From contig NZ_BMMV01000020.1 in the NCBI RefSeq assembly GCF_014646115.1, forward strand, positions 96,425 to 160,424: DNA of 64,000 nt, written 5' to 3'. The stretch comes from Streptomyces camponoticapitis. GTDB taxonomy: Bacteria > Actinomycetota > Actinomycetes > Streptomycetales > Streptomycetaceae. The position numbers and the translations under genes are program-made. The first letter of the stretch is position 1, and every line of letters starts with the position of its first letter. Positions 24,808 through 32,213 of the stretch are shown one piece after another. The notes below the pieces were generated by a model that had not been told where the DNA came from, did not search any database, and was given only the letters and a program-made list of their open reading frames with translations.

Positions 24808-26361
24808 ATGGCACGGCGCTGGTGGGCTCTGGGAGCCCTGGTCGCGAGCATGCTCGTGCTCGCGTTCGATCTGACGATCCTCAACGTGGCGCTGCCGACG
24901 ATGGCCGCGCGGCTCGACGCCACCACCGGGCAGCAGCAGTGGATGGCGGACGCCTACATCGTCGCGTGCGCCGCCCTGATGCTCCCCGCCGGACTGCTCG
25001 GCGACCGCTTCGGCAGACGCCGGACGCTGGTCGCCGGCCTCACCGTCTTCCTCGCGGGCTCGGTGCTGGGCGCGCTCGCCGACACCGTCCAACTGGTCAT
25101 CGGCGCCCGTACGTTGATGGGCATCGGAGCCGCACTCGTCATGCCGCTCGCGCTCGCCGTACTCCCCTCGGTCTTCGACACGGACGAGCGGCCCAAGGCC
25201 GTCGCCACCCTCACCGCCGCGGCCGCGGCCGGGCTGCCGCTCGGCCCGATCGTCGGCGGCTGGATGCTCGACCACTTCTGGTGGGGGTCGATCTTCGCGC
25301 TCAACATCCCGATGGTCGTGATCGGCATCGCCGCCTGTGTCTTCCTCCTTCCCGAGTCCAGGGACCCGGCCGCCCCCGAGGTCGACGCGGCCTCGACCGC
25401 GATGAGCGCCGTCGGACTCGCCGCGCTGATCTTCGGGATCATCGAGGTCCCGGTACGCGGCTGGGGCGACCCCCTCGTCGTGGTGGCCTTCGCCGCCGCC
25501 GCGGTCCTGCTCACCGCGCTCGTCCTGCGCGAGCGCACCTCCGCCCGGCCGATGCTCGACATGGGACTGCTGGGCGACCGCCGGTTCCTGCTGAACGCCC
25601 TCACGGCGACGCTGGGGATGTTCACGCTGGCGGGCCTGATGTTCATTCTGCCGCCGTACCTCCAGGCCGTACTGGGCAACGACGCTCTCGACACCGGCCT
25701 GCGCATGCTGCCGCTGATGGGCGGTCTGATGGTGGCCGCGAAGTTGAGCGGCCCGGTCGTACGGCGCTTCGGCCCGCGCCCGGTGATCAGTGCGGGCCTG
25801 ATCGTCCTCGCGTTCGCCACGATCCTGGGCAGCCGTACCTCCGTGGACAGCGACTACACCTTCACCGCTCTGTGGCTGAGCGTCGCGGGCCTCGGCTTCG
25901 GCTTCACCGTCGTACCCGCCATGGACACCGCGCTCGCGGTGCTGCCCGTCGACCGCGCGGGCAGCGGATCAGGACTGCTTCTGACGGTACGTCAGGTGGG
26001 CAGCGCCGTCGGTATCGCGCTGCTGGGCAGCCTGCTGGCCGCCGTGTACGCCGGCCGGCTCGACAACTCCGGCCTGCCCGCCGCCGCGGCCGACACGGCC
26101 GGAGACTCGGTCGTGGCCGCGCATCTGATCGCGGACCGGATCGGCGACGAAGGGCTGACGGCGGCGGCGAACTCCGCCTTCGTCCAAGGAATGTCCACCG
26201 CCCTGCTGGTCAGCGGTGTCGCCGCACTGGTGGCCGCGCTGCTCGTCGCGGCGCTGCTGCCGAATCGCCCCGTCCACGCGGCACCGGGGACCGGGAAGGA
26301 GACGAGGGACGGCGCGGGCACGGACGTGGTGGGCGGCGCACCGGCGGATGCCCGACAATAA
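24808..26361 (+). CDS. MFS drug/proton antiporter, DHA2 (14-helix) family
   Basis: 517 residues with 14 predicted helices. It has motif D1 at the start (LAFDLTILNVALPTM), motif A GDRFGRRRTL (about 68-77) between helices 2 and 3, and motif C (GAALVMPLALAVLP region and GPIVGGW). It should export hydrophobic drugs or metabolites in exchange for protons. GAGGGGG precedes the ATG. The TetR gene begins five bases after its stop, so the pump and its regulator form one autoregulated operon. Confidence 0.9.
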   Translation: MARRWWALGALVASMLVLAFDLTILNVALPTMAARLDATTGQQQWMADAYIVACAALMLPAGLLGDRFGRRRTLVAGLTVFLAGSVLGALADTVQLVIGARTLMGIGAALVMPLALAVLPSVFDTDERPKAVATLTAAAAAGLPLGPIVGGWMLDHFWWGSIFALNIPMVVIGIAACVFLLPESRDPAAPEVDAASTAMSAVGLAALIFGIIEVPVRGWGDPLVVVAFAAAAVLLTALVLRERTSARPMLDMGLLGDRRFLLNALTATLGMFTLAGLMFILPPYLQAVLGNDALDTGLRMLPLMGGLMVAAKLSGPVVRRFGPRPVISAGLIVLAFATILGSRTSVDSDYTFTALWLSVAGLGFGFTVVPAMDTALAVLPVDRAGSGSGLLLTVRQVGSAVGIALLGSLLAAVYAGRLDNSGLPAAAADTAGDSVVAAHLIADRIGDEGLTAAANSAFVQGMSTALLVSGVAALVAALLVAALLPNRPVHAAPGTGKETRDGAGTDVVGGAPADARQ

Positions 26362-26366
26362 TCGGC

Positions 26367-26990
26367 ATGGCCGCCTCCGCATCTCCCCCTCCCGACGACG
26401 AGCAGCCCCGACTGGGCCTGCGCGAACGCAAGAAGCTCAAGACCCGCGTCGCGATCCGCGAAGCGACGTACCGGCTCATCGCCGAACAGGGCTACGAGGC
26501 GACCACCGTCGAGCAGATCGCGGCGGCGGCCGAGGTCTCCCCCTCCACCGTCTTCCGCTACTTCCCGACCAAGGAAGACATCGTCCTCACCGACGAGTTC
26601 GACCCGGTCATGGAGGCGGAGATCCGCGCCCGCCCGGCCGACGAGCCACCGCTGGAGTCGGTACGGGCCGTCCTGCGCCACGCCGTCGAGACGATCCTCG
26701 TCGACGACCCCGAGGAGTTCGCCCAGCGCAGCAAGCTGATGCTGGAGATCCCCGCCGTACGGGCCAGGATGACGGAAACGATGGCGGAGACCTCGCTCAT
26801 GCTCAGCCGCGCCGTCGCGTCCCGCACGGGACGCCAGGAGAGCGACCTGGAGGTGCTGGTCTTCACCGCCTCGGTGCTGGCGGCTCTGCGTGAGGTGACG
26901 ATCTACTGGGCCGGGCACGGCCAGAAGGACGATCTGGCCGTGCTCATCGACCGCGCACTCGACTCACTCAAGGGCGGGCTCGCGCTGTAG
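26367..26990 (+). CDS. TetR-family transcriptional regulator
   Basis: 207 residues. Helix-turn-helix at about 33-62 (TTVEQIAAAAEVSPSTVFRYFPTKEDIV), then an all-helical ligand domain similar to those in actinobacterial MftR-like regulators. It starts five bases after the MFS pump gene and is in a different frame, which runs open over the pump gene but has no proper upstream start. It probably controls the operon through the palindrome at 24773-24784. Confidence 0.88.
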   Translation: MAASASPPPDDEQPRLGLRERKKLKTRVAIREATYRLIAEQGYEATTVEQIAAAAEVSPSTVFRYFPTKEDIVLTDEFDPVMEAEIRARPADEPPLESVRAVLRHAVETILVDDPEEFAQRSKLMLEIPAVRARMTETMAETSLMLSRAVASRTGRQESDLEVLVFTASVLAALREVTIYWAGHGQKDDLAVLIDRALDSLKGGLAL

Positions 26991-27008
26991 GGCCGCCGGA
27001 CGGGGCCT

Positions 27009-29075
27009 TCACAGCCCGCCCTGGACCCGTACGGTCAACTGCTCCTTCAGCACGTCGACCTCGGTCGTCGGGGCCGCGCAGACGAAACCCCGGCAGACAT
27101 ACGCGGCGGATCGGCCGTCCACCAGCGGCCTCCCCACGAGCAGCGGGAACTCCGCCCCGCCGTCCGCCTGTTGGTCCCCCTCGGGCTCACCCACCGCGAC
27201 GACGGCTCCCGGCGCCGTCCCCAGCAGCGCCGTACGGTGCAGCGCCGCGGTCGCCGCGTCGCCGCGCGGCCCCACCACGGCGACCTCGTGCGGCCCGTCG
27301 AGCAGCGCCTCGGCGACGGCGAGCCCCCACCCGATGAAGCGCGGTGCGCGCGGTCCGAGTGCCCTGACGACCCCCAGAGCTCCCTCGGCGGCCGTGCGGT
27401 GGGCCTCGGAGCCGGTGTGCGCCGCGTACGAGAGCAGGGCGCCGGCGGCCGAGGTCCAGCCGGACGGCGTGGCGTTGTCCGTCGGGTCCTGGGGCCGGCG
27501 GATCAGCGGCTCGGCGTCGTGCGCCGTGTCGTACAACACCCCGCCCTCACCCACGAACTGGTCCAGGACGGTGTCGAGCAGGAACCCGGCGAAGTCCAGC
27601 CACACACCCTCACCGGTCACCCCGGCCAGCGCCAGGAAGCCCTCGGTGACATCGCCGTAGTCCTCCAGCACACCGGCGTTGGCACCGGCGCGGCCGTCCT
27701 TGGAGGTCCGGGCCAGACGCCTCGTGTCGTCCATGTGGACCCGCACCAGCAGATCGGCGGCCTCGGTCGCGCGTTCCACCAGATCCGGCCGCTCGAAGTA
27801 GGCCCCGGTCTCGGCGAGCGCGGCGATCGCGAGCCCGTTCCAGGCCGCGACGACCTTGTCGTCCCGCTCCGGCCGTGGCCGGGCGTCACGCCCCGCCACG
27901 AGCCGCTCCCGCACCGACTCGACCCGCGCCGCGTCCACCACGCCTTCGCCCTGAGGGAGTTGGAGCACGGAGGCCCCCTCCTCGAAGGTCCCCGCCTCGG
28001 TCACACCGAAGTACCGCGCCGCGAACTCCGCGTCGGCCTCGCCGAGCACGTCCCCGAGCTGCGCCGGAGTCCATACGTAGTACGCGCCCTCGACATGCTT
28101 CCCGGCGCCGTCGTCACTGTCCGCGTCCAGCGCGGACGCGAACCCGCCCTCGGCGGTGCGCAGTTCACGCACCATGAAGTCGGCGGTCTCCAACGCCACC
28201 CGCCGCGCCAGACCGGACCCGGTGGCACGCCACAGCCGGGCGTAGGTGCGGCAGAGGAGCGCGTTGTCGTAGAGCATCTTCTCGAAGTGCGGGACCACCC
28301 ATTCCCGGTCCACGGAGTAACGGGCGAAGCCGCCGCCGAGCTGGTCGTAGATCCCGCCGCGCGCCATCGCCTCGCAGGTGTCGGCCGCCATCTGGAGCGC
28401 GCCCTCGGCCCCCGTCCGCGCGTGGTGGCGGAGCAGGAACTCCACGACCATGCTCGCCGGGAACTTGGGCGCGCCGCCGAAGCCGCCGTGCTTCTCGTCG
28501 TAGTCCCGCGTCAGCGCGAGCAGCGCCTGGGCCAACTCCTCCTCGCCCGGGGAGCCCTGGCCGCCGTGCGCGAGGGAGCGCCCCGCGAGTTCTCCCACGA
28601 TCCGGCCGGCGACCTCGCCGACCTCCTCGCGCCGGTCCGTCCAGGCCGAATTGACACCTTCGAGGACCTGTCGGAACGACGGCATGCCGTGCCGGGGCAC
28701 CGGCGGGAAGTACGTACCGAAGTAGAAGGGCCGCCCCTCCGCGTCGAGGAAGACGGACATCGGCCAGCCGCCCTGGCCCGTCGCCGCCTGCACCGCCTCC
28801 ATATAGACGGCGTCGACGTCCGGGCGCTCCTCGCGGTCCACCTTGATGTTCACGAAGTGCTCGTTCATGTACGCGGCCGTCGCCTCGTTCTCGAAGCTCT
28901 CGTGGGCGAGCACATGGCACCAGTGGCAGGCGCTGTAGCCCACGCTCAGAAAGACGGGCACATCGCGCCGGCGGGCCTCCTCGAAAGCCTCGGGCTCCCA
29001 GGGCCACCAGTCGACGGGGTTGTCCGCGTGCTGGAGAAGGTACGGGGACGTGGCATGCGCGAGTCGGTTGGGCAT
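27009..29075 (-). CDS. DUF255 thioredoxin-fold protein, YyaL/SPATA20-like
   Basis: 688 residues. The N-terminal thioredoxin-like domain has the C-x-x-C motif CHWCHVLAHESFEN (about 48-61), followed by an alpha/alpha-barrel resembling N-acylglucosamine 2-epimerase or six-hairpin glycosidases (about 200-600). The start MPNRLAHATSPYLLQHADNP is the family's standard N-terminus. The biological role of this widespread family is not settled. It converges with the TetR gene. Confidence 0.88.
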   Translation of the reverse strand: MPNRLAHATSPYLLQHADNPVDWWPWEPEAFEEARRRDVPVFLSVGYSACHWCHVLAHESFENEATAAYMNEHFVNIKVDREERPDVDAVYMEAVQAATGQGGWPMSVFLDAEGRPFYFGTYFPPVPRHGMPSFRQVLEGVNSAWTDRREEVGEVAGRIVGELAGRSLAHGGQGSPGEEELAQALLALTRDYDEKHGGFGGAPKFPASMVVEFLLRHHARTGAEGALQMAADTCEAMARGGIYDQLGGGFARYSVDREWVVPHFEKMLYDNALLCRTYARLWRATGSGLARRVALETADFMVRELRTAEGGFASALDADSDDGAGKHVEGAYYVWTPAQLGDVLGEADAEFAARYFGVTEAGTFEEGASVLQLPQGEGVVDAARVESVRERLVAGRDARPRPERDDKVVAAWNGLAIAALAETGAYFERPDLVERATEAADLLVRVHMDDTRRLARTSKDGRAGANAGVLEDYGDVTEGFLALAGVTGEGVWLDFAGFLLDTVLDQFVGEGGVLYDTAHDAEPLIRRPQDPTDNATPSGWTSAAGALLSYAAHTGSEAHRTAAEGALGVVRALGPRAPRFIGWGLAVAEALLDGPHEVAVVGPRGDAATAALHRTALLGTAPGAVVAVGEPEGDQQADGGAEFPLLVGRPLVDGRSAAYVCRGFVCAAPTTEVDVLKEQLTVRVQGGL

Positions 29076-29170
29076 GCCCCCAATCCTTACCTACGCACGG
29101 AAGCCCCGCCCACCCGCCACGGGCGGCGGAAGCGGGGCGGAGCCAGGACGGAGCCGCGAGCTGCGTCGCG

Positions 29171-29206
29171 GGGCGTTCCCTCGCCCCCGTGTGCGAGGGA
29201 ACGCCC
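29171..29206 (-). terminator. hairpin downstream of the M15-like gene
   Basis: GGGCGTTCCCTCG pairs perfectly with its complement at 29194-29206 around a ten-base loop, 30 bases beyond the stop of the leftward gene at 29236. Confidence 0.75.
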
Positions 29207-29235
29207 TGCGGGTTTCGCTCAGAGGACGGAGCCGG

Positions 29236-29763
29236 TCAGCAGCCGCCGCAGTTGTGGTAGGTCACGTCCCAGTGGTTGACCTCGTTGTAGTAGACGTTCC
29301 CGGAGGCCGAGCGCCACTTGCTGCCGCCGATGGAGGTGAACGTGCCGGTGATGTAGTTGGTGAGGCAGCTCGACATGGCGAAGTCGAGCTTGTAGCCGTT
29401 CCAGTGGCTGTAGGTGCCCGACGCGTGGCCGGTCTCCGTGCCGCCGGTGACGGTCATGGCGCAGCCGGTGGCGCCCTTGAGGGTGATCGCGCCCTGGATG
29501 GTCGCGGAGTTGACCTGGTCGAGAGACGTACAGGTCGGGTTGTTGCGGTTCGAACAGCCGCCGCTGGACCGGATGCCGATGCCGGCGTTGCTGAGCTGGG
29601 CGGCGGCGGTGGCGTGGCTGAGCTTGGCGAGCGCGCCGGCCGGGGCCTTGGTGTCGGCGGGCGCGGCGGGCGCGGCGGGCGCGGCCTGGGCGAGCGCCGG
29701 GGAGAAGAACGCCAGGGCGAGGGCGGAGGCGCCGATCGCGGTGCTTCTGAGGACCTTGTTCAC
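29236..29763 (-). CDS. secreted M15-like zinc peptidase candidate
   Basis: 175 residues. The GTG start follows AGGAG and gives a signal peptide of about 30 residues ending in AQA, then an Ala/Pro-rich spacer. The mature domain contains YSHWNGYKLD, i.e. H-x-x-G-x3-D, and near the C-terminus NEVNHW, i.e. E-x-x-H-W. Both correspond to the zinc ligands and catalytic Glu of M15 D-Ala-D-Ala peptidases such as VanX/VanY. Several Cys residues (SGGCSN, PTCTS, SSCLTN, HNCGGC) suggest disulfides. It likely trims peptidoglycan stems or another D-Ala-containing peptide; the activity is unproven. Confidence 0.65.
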   Translation of the reverse strand: MNKVLRSTAIGASALALAFFSPALAQAAPAAPAAPADTKAPAGALAKLSHATAAAQLSNAGIGIRSSGGCSNRNNPTCTSLDQVNSATIQGAITLKGATGCAMTVTGGTETGHASGTYSHWNGYKLDFAMSSCLTNYITGTFTSIGGSKWRSASGNVYYNEVNHWDVTYHNCGGC

Positions 29764-29799
29764 TTCGATTTCTCCTGCGGTGGGGGACGGGGAGGTCAA

Positions 29800-29811
29800 C
29801 TACGCGCGTAG
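29800..29811. promoter_or_regulatory. 12-bp palindrome upstream of the M15-like gene
   Basis: CTACGCGCGTAG is a perfect palindrome 36 bases before the GTG of the leftward gene. It uses the same half-site (TACGC/GCGTA) as the spaced repeat at 29919-29933 in the same region. Confidence 0.4.
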
Positions 29812-29918
29812 CATGTCCGGCCGGTCCCATCCGCGCGAGTTCTCAACTCGCCCTGATACAGCGTTAGTTGAGCCTCATACGGGCGGGGCCGCCGGTCATG
29901 CAGACAAGATTGCACATC

Positions 29919-29933
29919 TACGCGCGATGCGTA
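29919..29933. promoter_or_regulatory. candidate PopR/ClgR-type operator before the clpP pair
   Basis: TACGC-N5-GCGTA contains CGC-N5-GCG, the core that I recall for ClgR sites in Streptomyces. It lies about 175 bases before the first clpP and fits control by the PopR/ClgR-like regulator encoded behind the pair. Confidence 0.4.
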
Positions 29934-30106
29934 AGACGGTGCAGCAAGTTGCCGGTTGGCCTTCAGGCCCGGCCGCCCCGCTCTGCCCGCAGGAGATCTC
30001 CGCACGGCAGAATCCCTCGCTTCCGCCGGGGCCGCCTCCGCAGGGTGGAGTGGACCGGCCGAGGTGGGTGAGCGCCCGCCGTCGGGGGCCGGTCATGGAG
30101 GTGGAC

Positions 30107-30778
30107 ATGCTCTCGACCGTTCCACGGCTCGCGGCGGCGGAGGCCGGCGCGGCGCCGTTCGACGACCAGATCGCCGGACGCCTGCAGCACGGCAGGATCG
30201 TGGTGCTCGGTGAACAGGTGGACGACGGGATCGCCAACCGGATCTGCGCCCAACTGCTGCTCCTGTCCCAGGAGGATCCCAGGCGCGACATCGTTCTGAT
30301 CGTGAACAGCCCGGGTGGCTCCGTCATGGCCGGGATGGCCATCTACGACACCATGCGCTTCATCCCGAACGACGTCGCCACCCTGGCGATGGGCTTCGCG
30401 GCGAGCATGGGCCAGTTCCTGCTCTGCGCGGGGGCAGCCGGCAAGCGGTACGCCCTGCCGAACGCGCGGGTCATGATGCACCAGCCGTCCGGCGGGATCG
30501 GCGGGACCGCGGCCGACATCGCCGTGCAGGCGGAGAATCTCGCGTACACGAAGCTGACCATGCAGAAGCTGATCGCGGAGCACTGCGGCCAGAGTCTGGA
30601 GACCGTCGCGGCCGACCAGCGCAGGGACCGGTGGTTCACGGCGGAGGAGGCGAGGGAGTACGGCTTCGTGGACCGCGTCGTACGGAGTGTGGCCGAGCTG
30701 GGCGGGGACGCCGCGAGCGGGTTCGGCTTCGGGCCCGCGGGGAATGCGGCCGGCGCCGACAGGGGGGCGGCGGCATGA
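30107..30778 (+). CDS. ClpP peptidase subunit (ClpP3-like)
   Basis: 223 residues. Serine peptidase of the ClpP family with catalytic Ser100 (MGFAASMG), His125 (RVMMHQP) and Asp174-region (DQRRDRW). The start at 30107 has GGAGG five bases upstream; an ATG 12 bases earlier is possible. It overlaps the second clpP by ATGA, so the two subunits are made together and probably form a mixed 14-mer. The long Gly/Ala tail (after about 195) is unusual. The pair resembles the accessory clpP3-clpP4 operon of Streptomyces, not the main clpP1-clpP2 operon, because no clpX or trigger factor is adjacent and a PopR-like gene is. Confidence 0.85.
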   Translation: MLSTVPRLAAAEAGAAPFDDQIAGRLQHGRIVVLGEQVDDGIANRICAQLLLLSQEDPRRDIVLIVNSPGGSVMAGMAIYDTMRFIPNDVATLAMGFAASMGQFLLCAGAAGKRYALPNARVMMHQPSGGIGGTAADIAVQAENLAYTKLTMQKLIAEHCGQSLETVAADQRRDRWFTAEEAREYGFVDRVVRSVAELGGDAASGFGFGPAGNAAGADRGAAA

Positions 30779-31398
30779 GCGGGCAGTACACCGTCCCCGT
30801 CGTCGTCGAGCGGACACCGAACGGCGAACGCTCCTACGACGTCTTCAGCCGGCTGCTCTCCGAGCGGATCGTCTTCCTCGGCACGTCGATCGACGACGGC
30901 GTGGCGAACGTGATCATGGCGCAGATGCTCCATCTCGACCATGAGAGCAGCGACATGGACATCCACCTCTACATCAACTCCCCCGGCGGCTCGGCCACCG
31001 GGCTGACCGCGATCTACGACACGATGCAGTTCGTACGGGCGGACGTGGCGACCGTCTGTCTCGGCCAGGCAGGCTCGGGCGCCGCCGTACTCCTCGCCGC
31101 GGGTGCTCCCGGCAAGCGGACGGCGCTCCAGCACTCGCGGGTGCTGCTGCACCAGCCGTCCACCCAGGGCCAGGGGGAGGCCGCAGACCTGGAGATCCAG
31201 GCGGCGGAGGTGCTGCGGACCAGGGCGGAGATCGAGGACATCCTGTCGCACCACACGGGTCAGAGCGTGGAGCGGCTGCGGGAGGACACGGATCGGGACA
31301 AGTACTTCACGGCCGCGCAGGCGAAGGAGTACGGCCTGGTGGACGGTGTGATCACCACCCGTGAACTGGCCGAACGCGGGCGCCCGGCGGGGCGCTGA
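30775..31398 (+). CDS. ClpP peptidase subunit (ClpP4-like)
   Basis: 207 residues. Catalytic Ser101 (LGQAGSGAAV), His126 (RVLLHQP) and Asp175-region (TDRDKYF) are in place. The N-terminal MSGQYTVPVVVERTPNGERSYD is typical of ClpP2/ClpP4-type subunits that interact with the ATPase ring. Its ATGA start is coupled to the preceding clpP. A strong terminator follows. In Streptomyces the equivalent accessory pair is induced when clpP1 is lost and is under the regulator PopR, which matches the gene at 31507-31911. Confidence 0.87.
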   Translation: MSGQYTVPVVVERTPNGERSYDVFSRLLSERIVFLGTSIDDGVANVIMAQMLHLDHESSDMDIHLYINSPGGSATGLTAIYDTMQFVRADVATVCLGQAGSGAAVLLAAGAPGKRTALQHSRVLLHQPSTQGQGEAADLEIQAAEVLRTRAEIEDILSHHTGQSVERLREDTDRDKYFTAAQAKEYGLVDGVITTRELAERGRPAGR

Positions 31399-31412
31399 CC
31401 GGTACGCGGTGT

Positions 31413-31441
31413 CGGGGCCCGGCGCGGGGGGCCGGGCCCCG
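31413..31441 (+). terminator. hairpin after the clpP pair
   Basis: Ten or eleven G/C pairs (GGGGCCCGGC and complement) around a seven-base loop, 15 bases after the second clpP stop. Confidence 0.8.
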
Positions 31442-31506
31442 CGCCGTACAGCCTGGCCCGCACCGTCAGCCGATTCCCCGCCCGGTCACGAAAAAGCCTG
31501 GAGGAC

Positions 31507-31911
31507 TCAGGCCGCGAGCAGTACGCCCATCGCCTGTCCGTCGCGGCGGCCGGCGCCCCGGCGCGGCCCGCCCCAGGTCGCGGTCGCCGTGGCCCTGGTC
31601 GTCACGGAGACCGTCACCGTCGTCGCCGACGTGAGGTCGGTGTGCAGTGCGCCCACCAGGTCCACGAGGTGCAGGCCGAGCGCGCGGCAGACGGCCGCCA
31701 GTACCTCGGACGACGGTTCCTTGCGCCCGCGCTCGATCTCCGACAGATACGGCAGCGAGACCTGCGCCCGGTCCGCGACGTCGCGCAGCGTCCGTCCCTG
31801 CCGGAGCCGGGCGCGGCGCAGCGCGGCGCCCACGAGGTCGCGCATCAGCGGCTCGCCGGGCCTGTCCCCCGGGCCGGGACCCGGAACGGCACGCAGGACA
31901 CCGTCACCCAT
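31507..31911 (-). CDS. PopR/ClgR-like XRE regulator of clp genes
   Basis: 134 residues. One Xre-type helix-turn-helix (about 28-82, LRDVADRAQVSLPYLSEIERGRKEPSSEVLAAVCRALGL) closely matches PopR and ClgR. A Thr/Val-rich linker leads to a tail that ends in GVLLAA. In Streptomyces, C-terminal alanines of PopR and ClgR are known to be needed for their degradation by ClpP, so this tail is a likely degron that closes a feedback loop. The ATG follows GGAGG. The gene converges on the clpP pair, the expected position for popR. Confidence 0.82.
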   Translation of the reverse strand: MGDGVLRAVPGPGPGDRPGEPLMRDLVGAALRRARLRQGRTLRDVADRAQVSLPYLSEIERGRKEPSSEVLAAVCRALGLHLVDLVGALHTDLTSATTVTVSVTTRATATATWGGPRRGAGRRDGQAMGVLLAA

Positions 31912-32213
31912 GTTTCCTCCGTCAGCTGTGGACCTGCGGCGACACCCGCCGATCCGAGCGTAAGCCGGGCTCCCTTCCCCGGGCCATGCGGCGGACCACC
32001 GGCCCGGCTCTTTCCGCCGCGGGCGTAAAGAGACGCCGCGCGGGCAAGACGTACGGGCACGCATACGCGGGAGGTACGCGCGCGGGCACCCGGCGCGGAG
32101 CGACGGCATCGGCCGCCGCGGGCACGGCCGGCCGCCTCGCGCTCGCGCGCCCGGCGCAGGACACTGGCCCGGGGCACGCCGAAGTACCGGGATGCTCTCG
32201 GAGGGGGAGACAT
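31912..32213. other. divergent intergenic region popR-like / STAND gene
   Basis: 302 bases between two divergent genes. It holds a direct repeat of TACGCG (about 32068 and 32080) and the GGAGGGGGAG ribosome binding site of the STAND gene; no clear promoter or perfect palindrome is seen. Confidence 0.5.

Larger units (their letters stand above)
29764..30106. other. divergent intergenic region between M15-like gene and clpP pair
   Basis: 343 bases without a supported gene. It contains the CTACGCGCGTAG palindrome, a spaced TACGC/GCGTA repeat (both listed separately), and CTCAACT (29842-29848) with AGTTGAG (29866-29872), a 7-bp inverted repeat 17 bases apart. No convincing -35/-10 pair could be fixed for clpP. 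Confidence 0.6.

Noticed and set aside
24822..26366. Upstream extension of the TetR gene frame over the MFS gene
   Set aside because: Only the part from 26367 has TetR homology; the rest overlaps the pump in another frame and is Arg/Pro-rich.
29981..30012. TCTGCC and GGCAGAA half-sites upstream of the clpP pair, similar to a PopR box
   Set aside because: The halves are 18 bases apart instead of three, so they do not form the expected operator.
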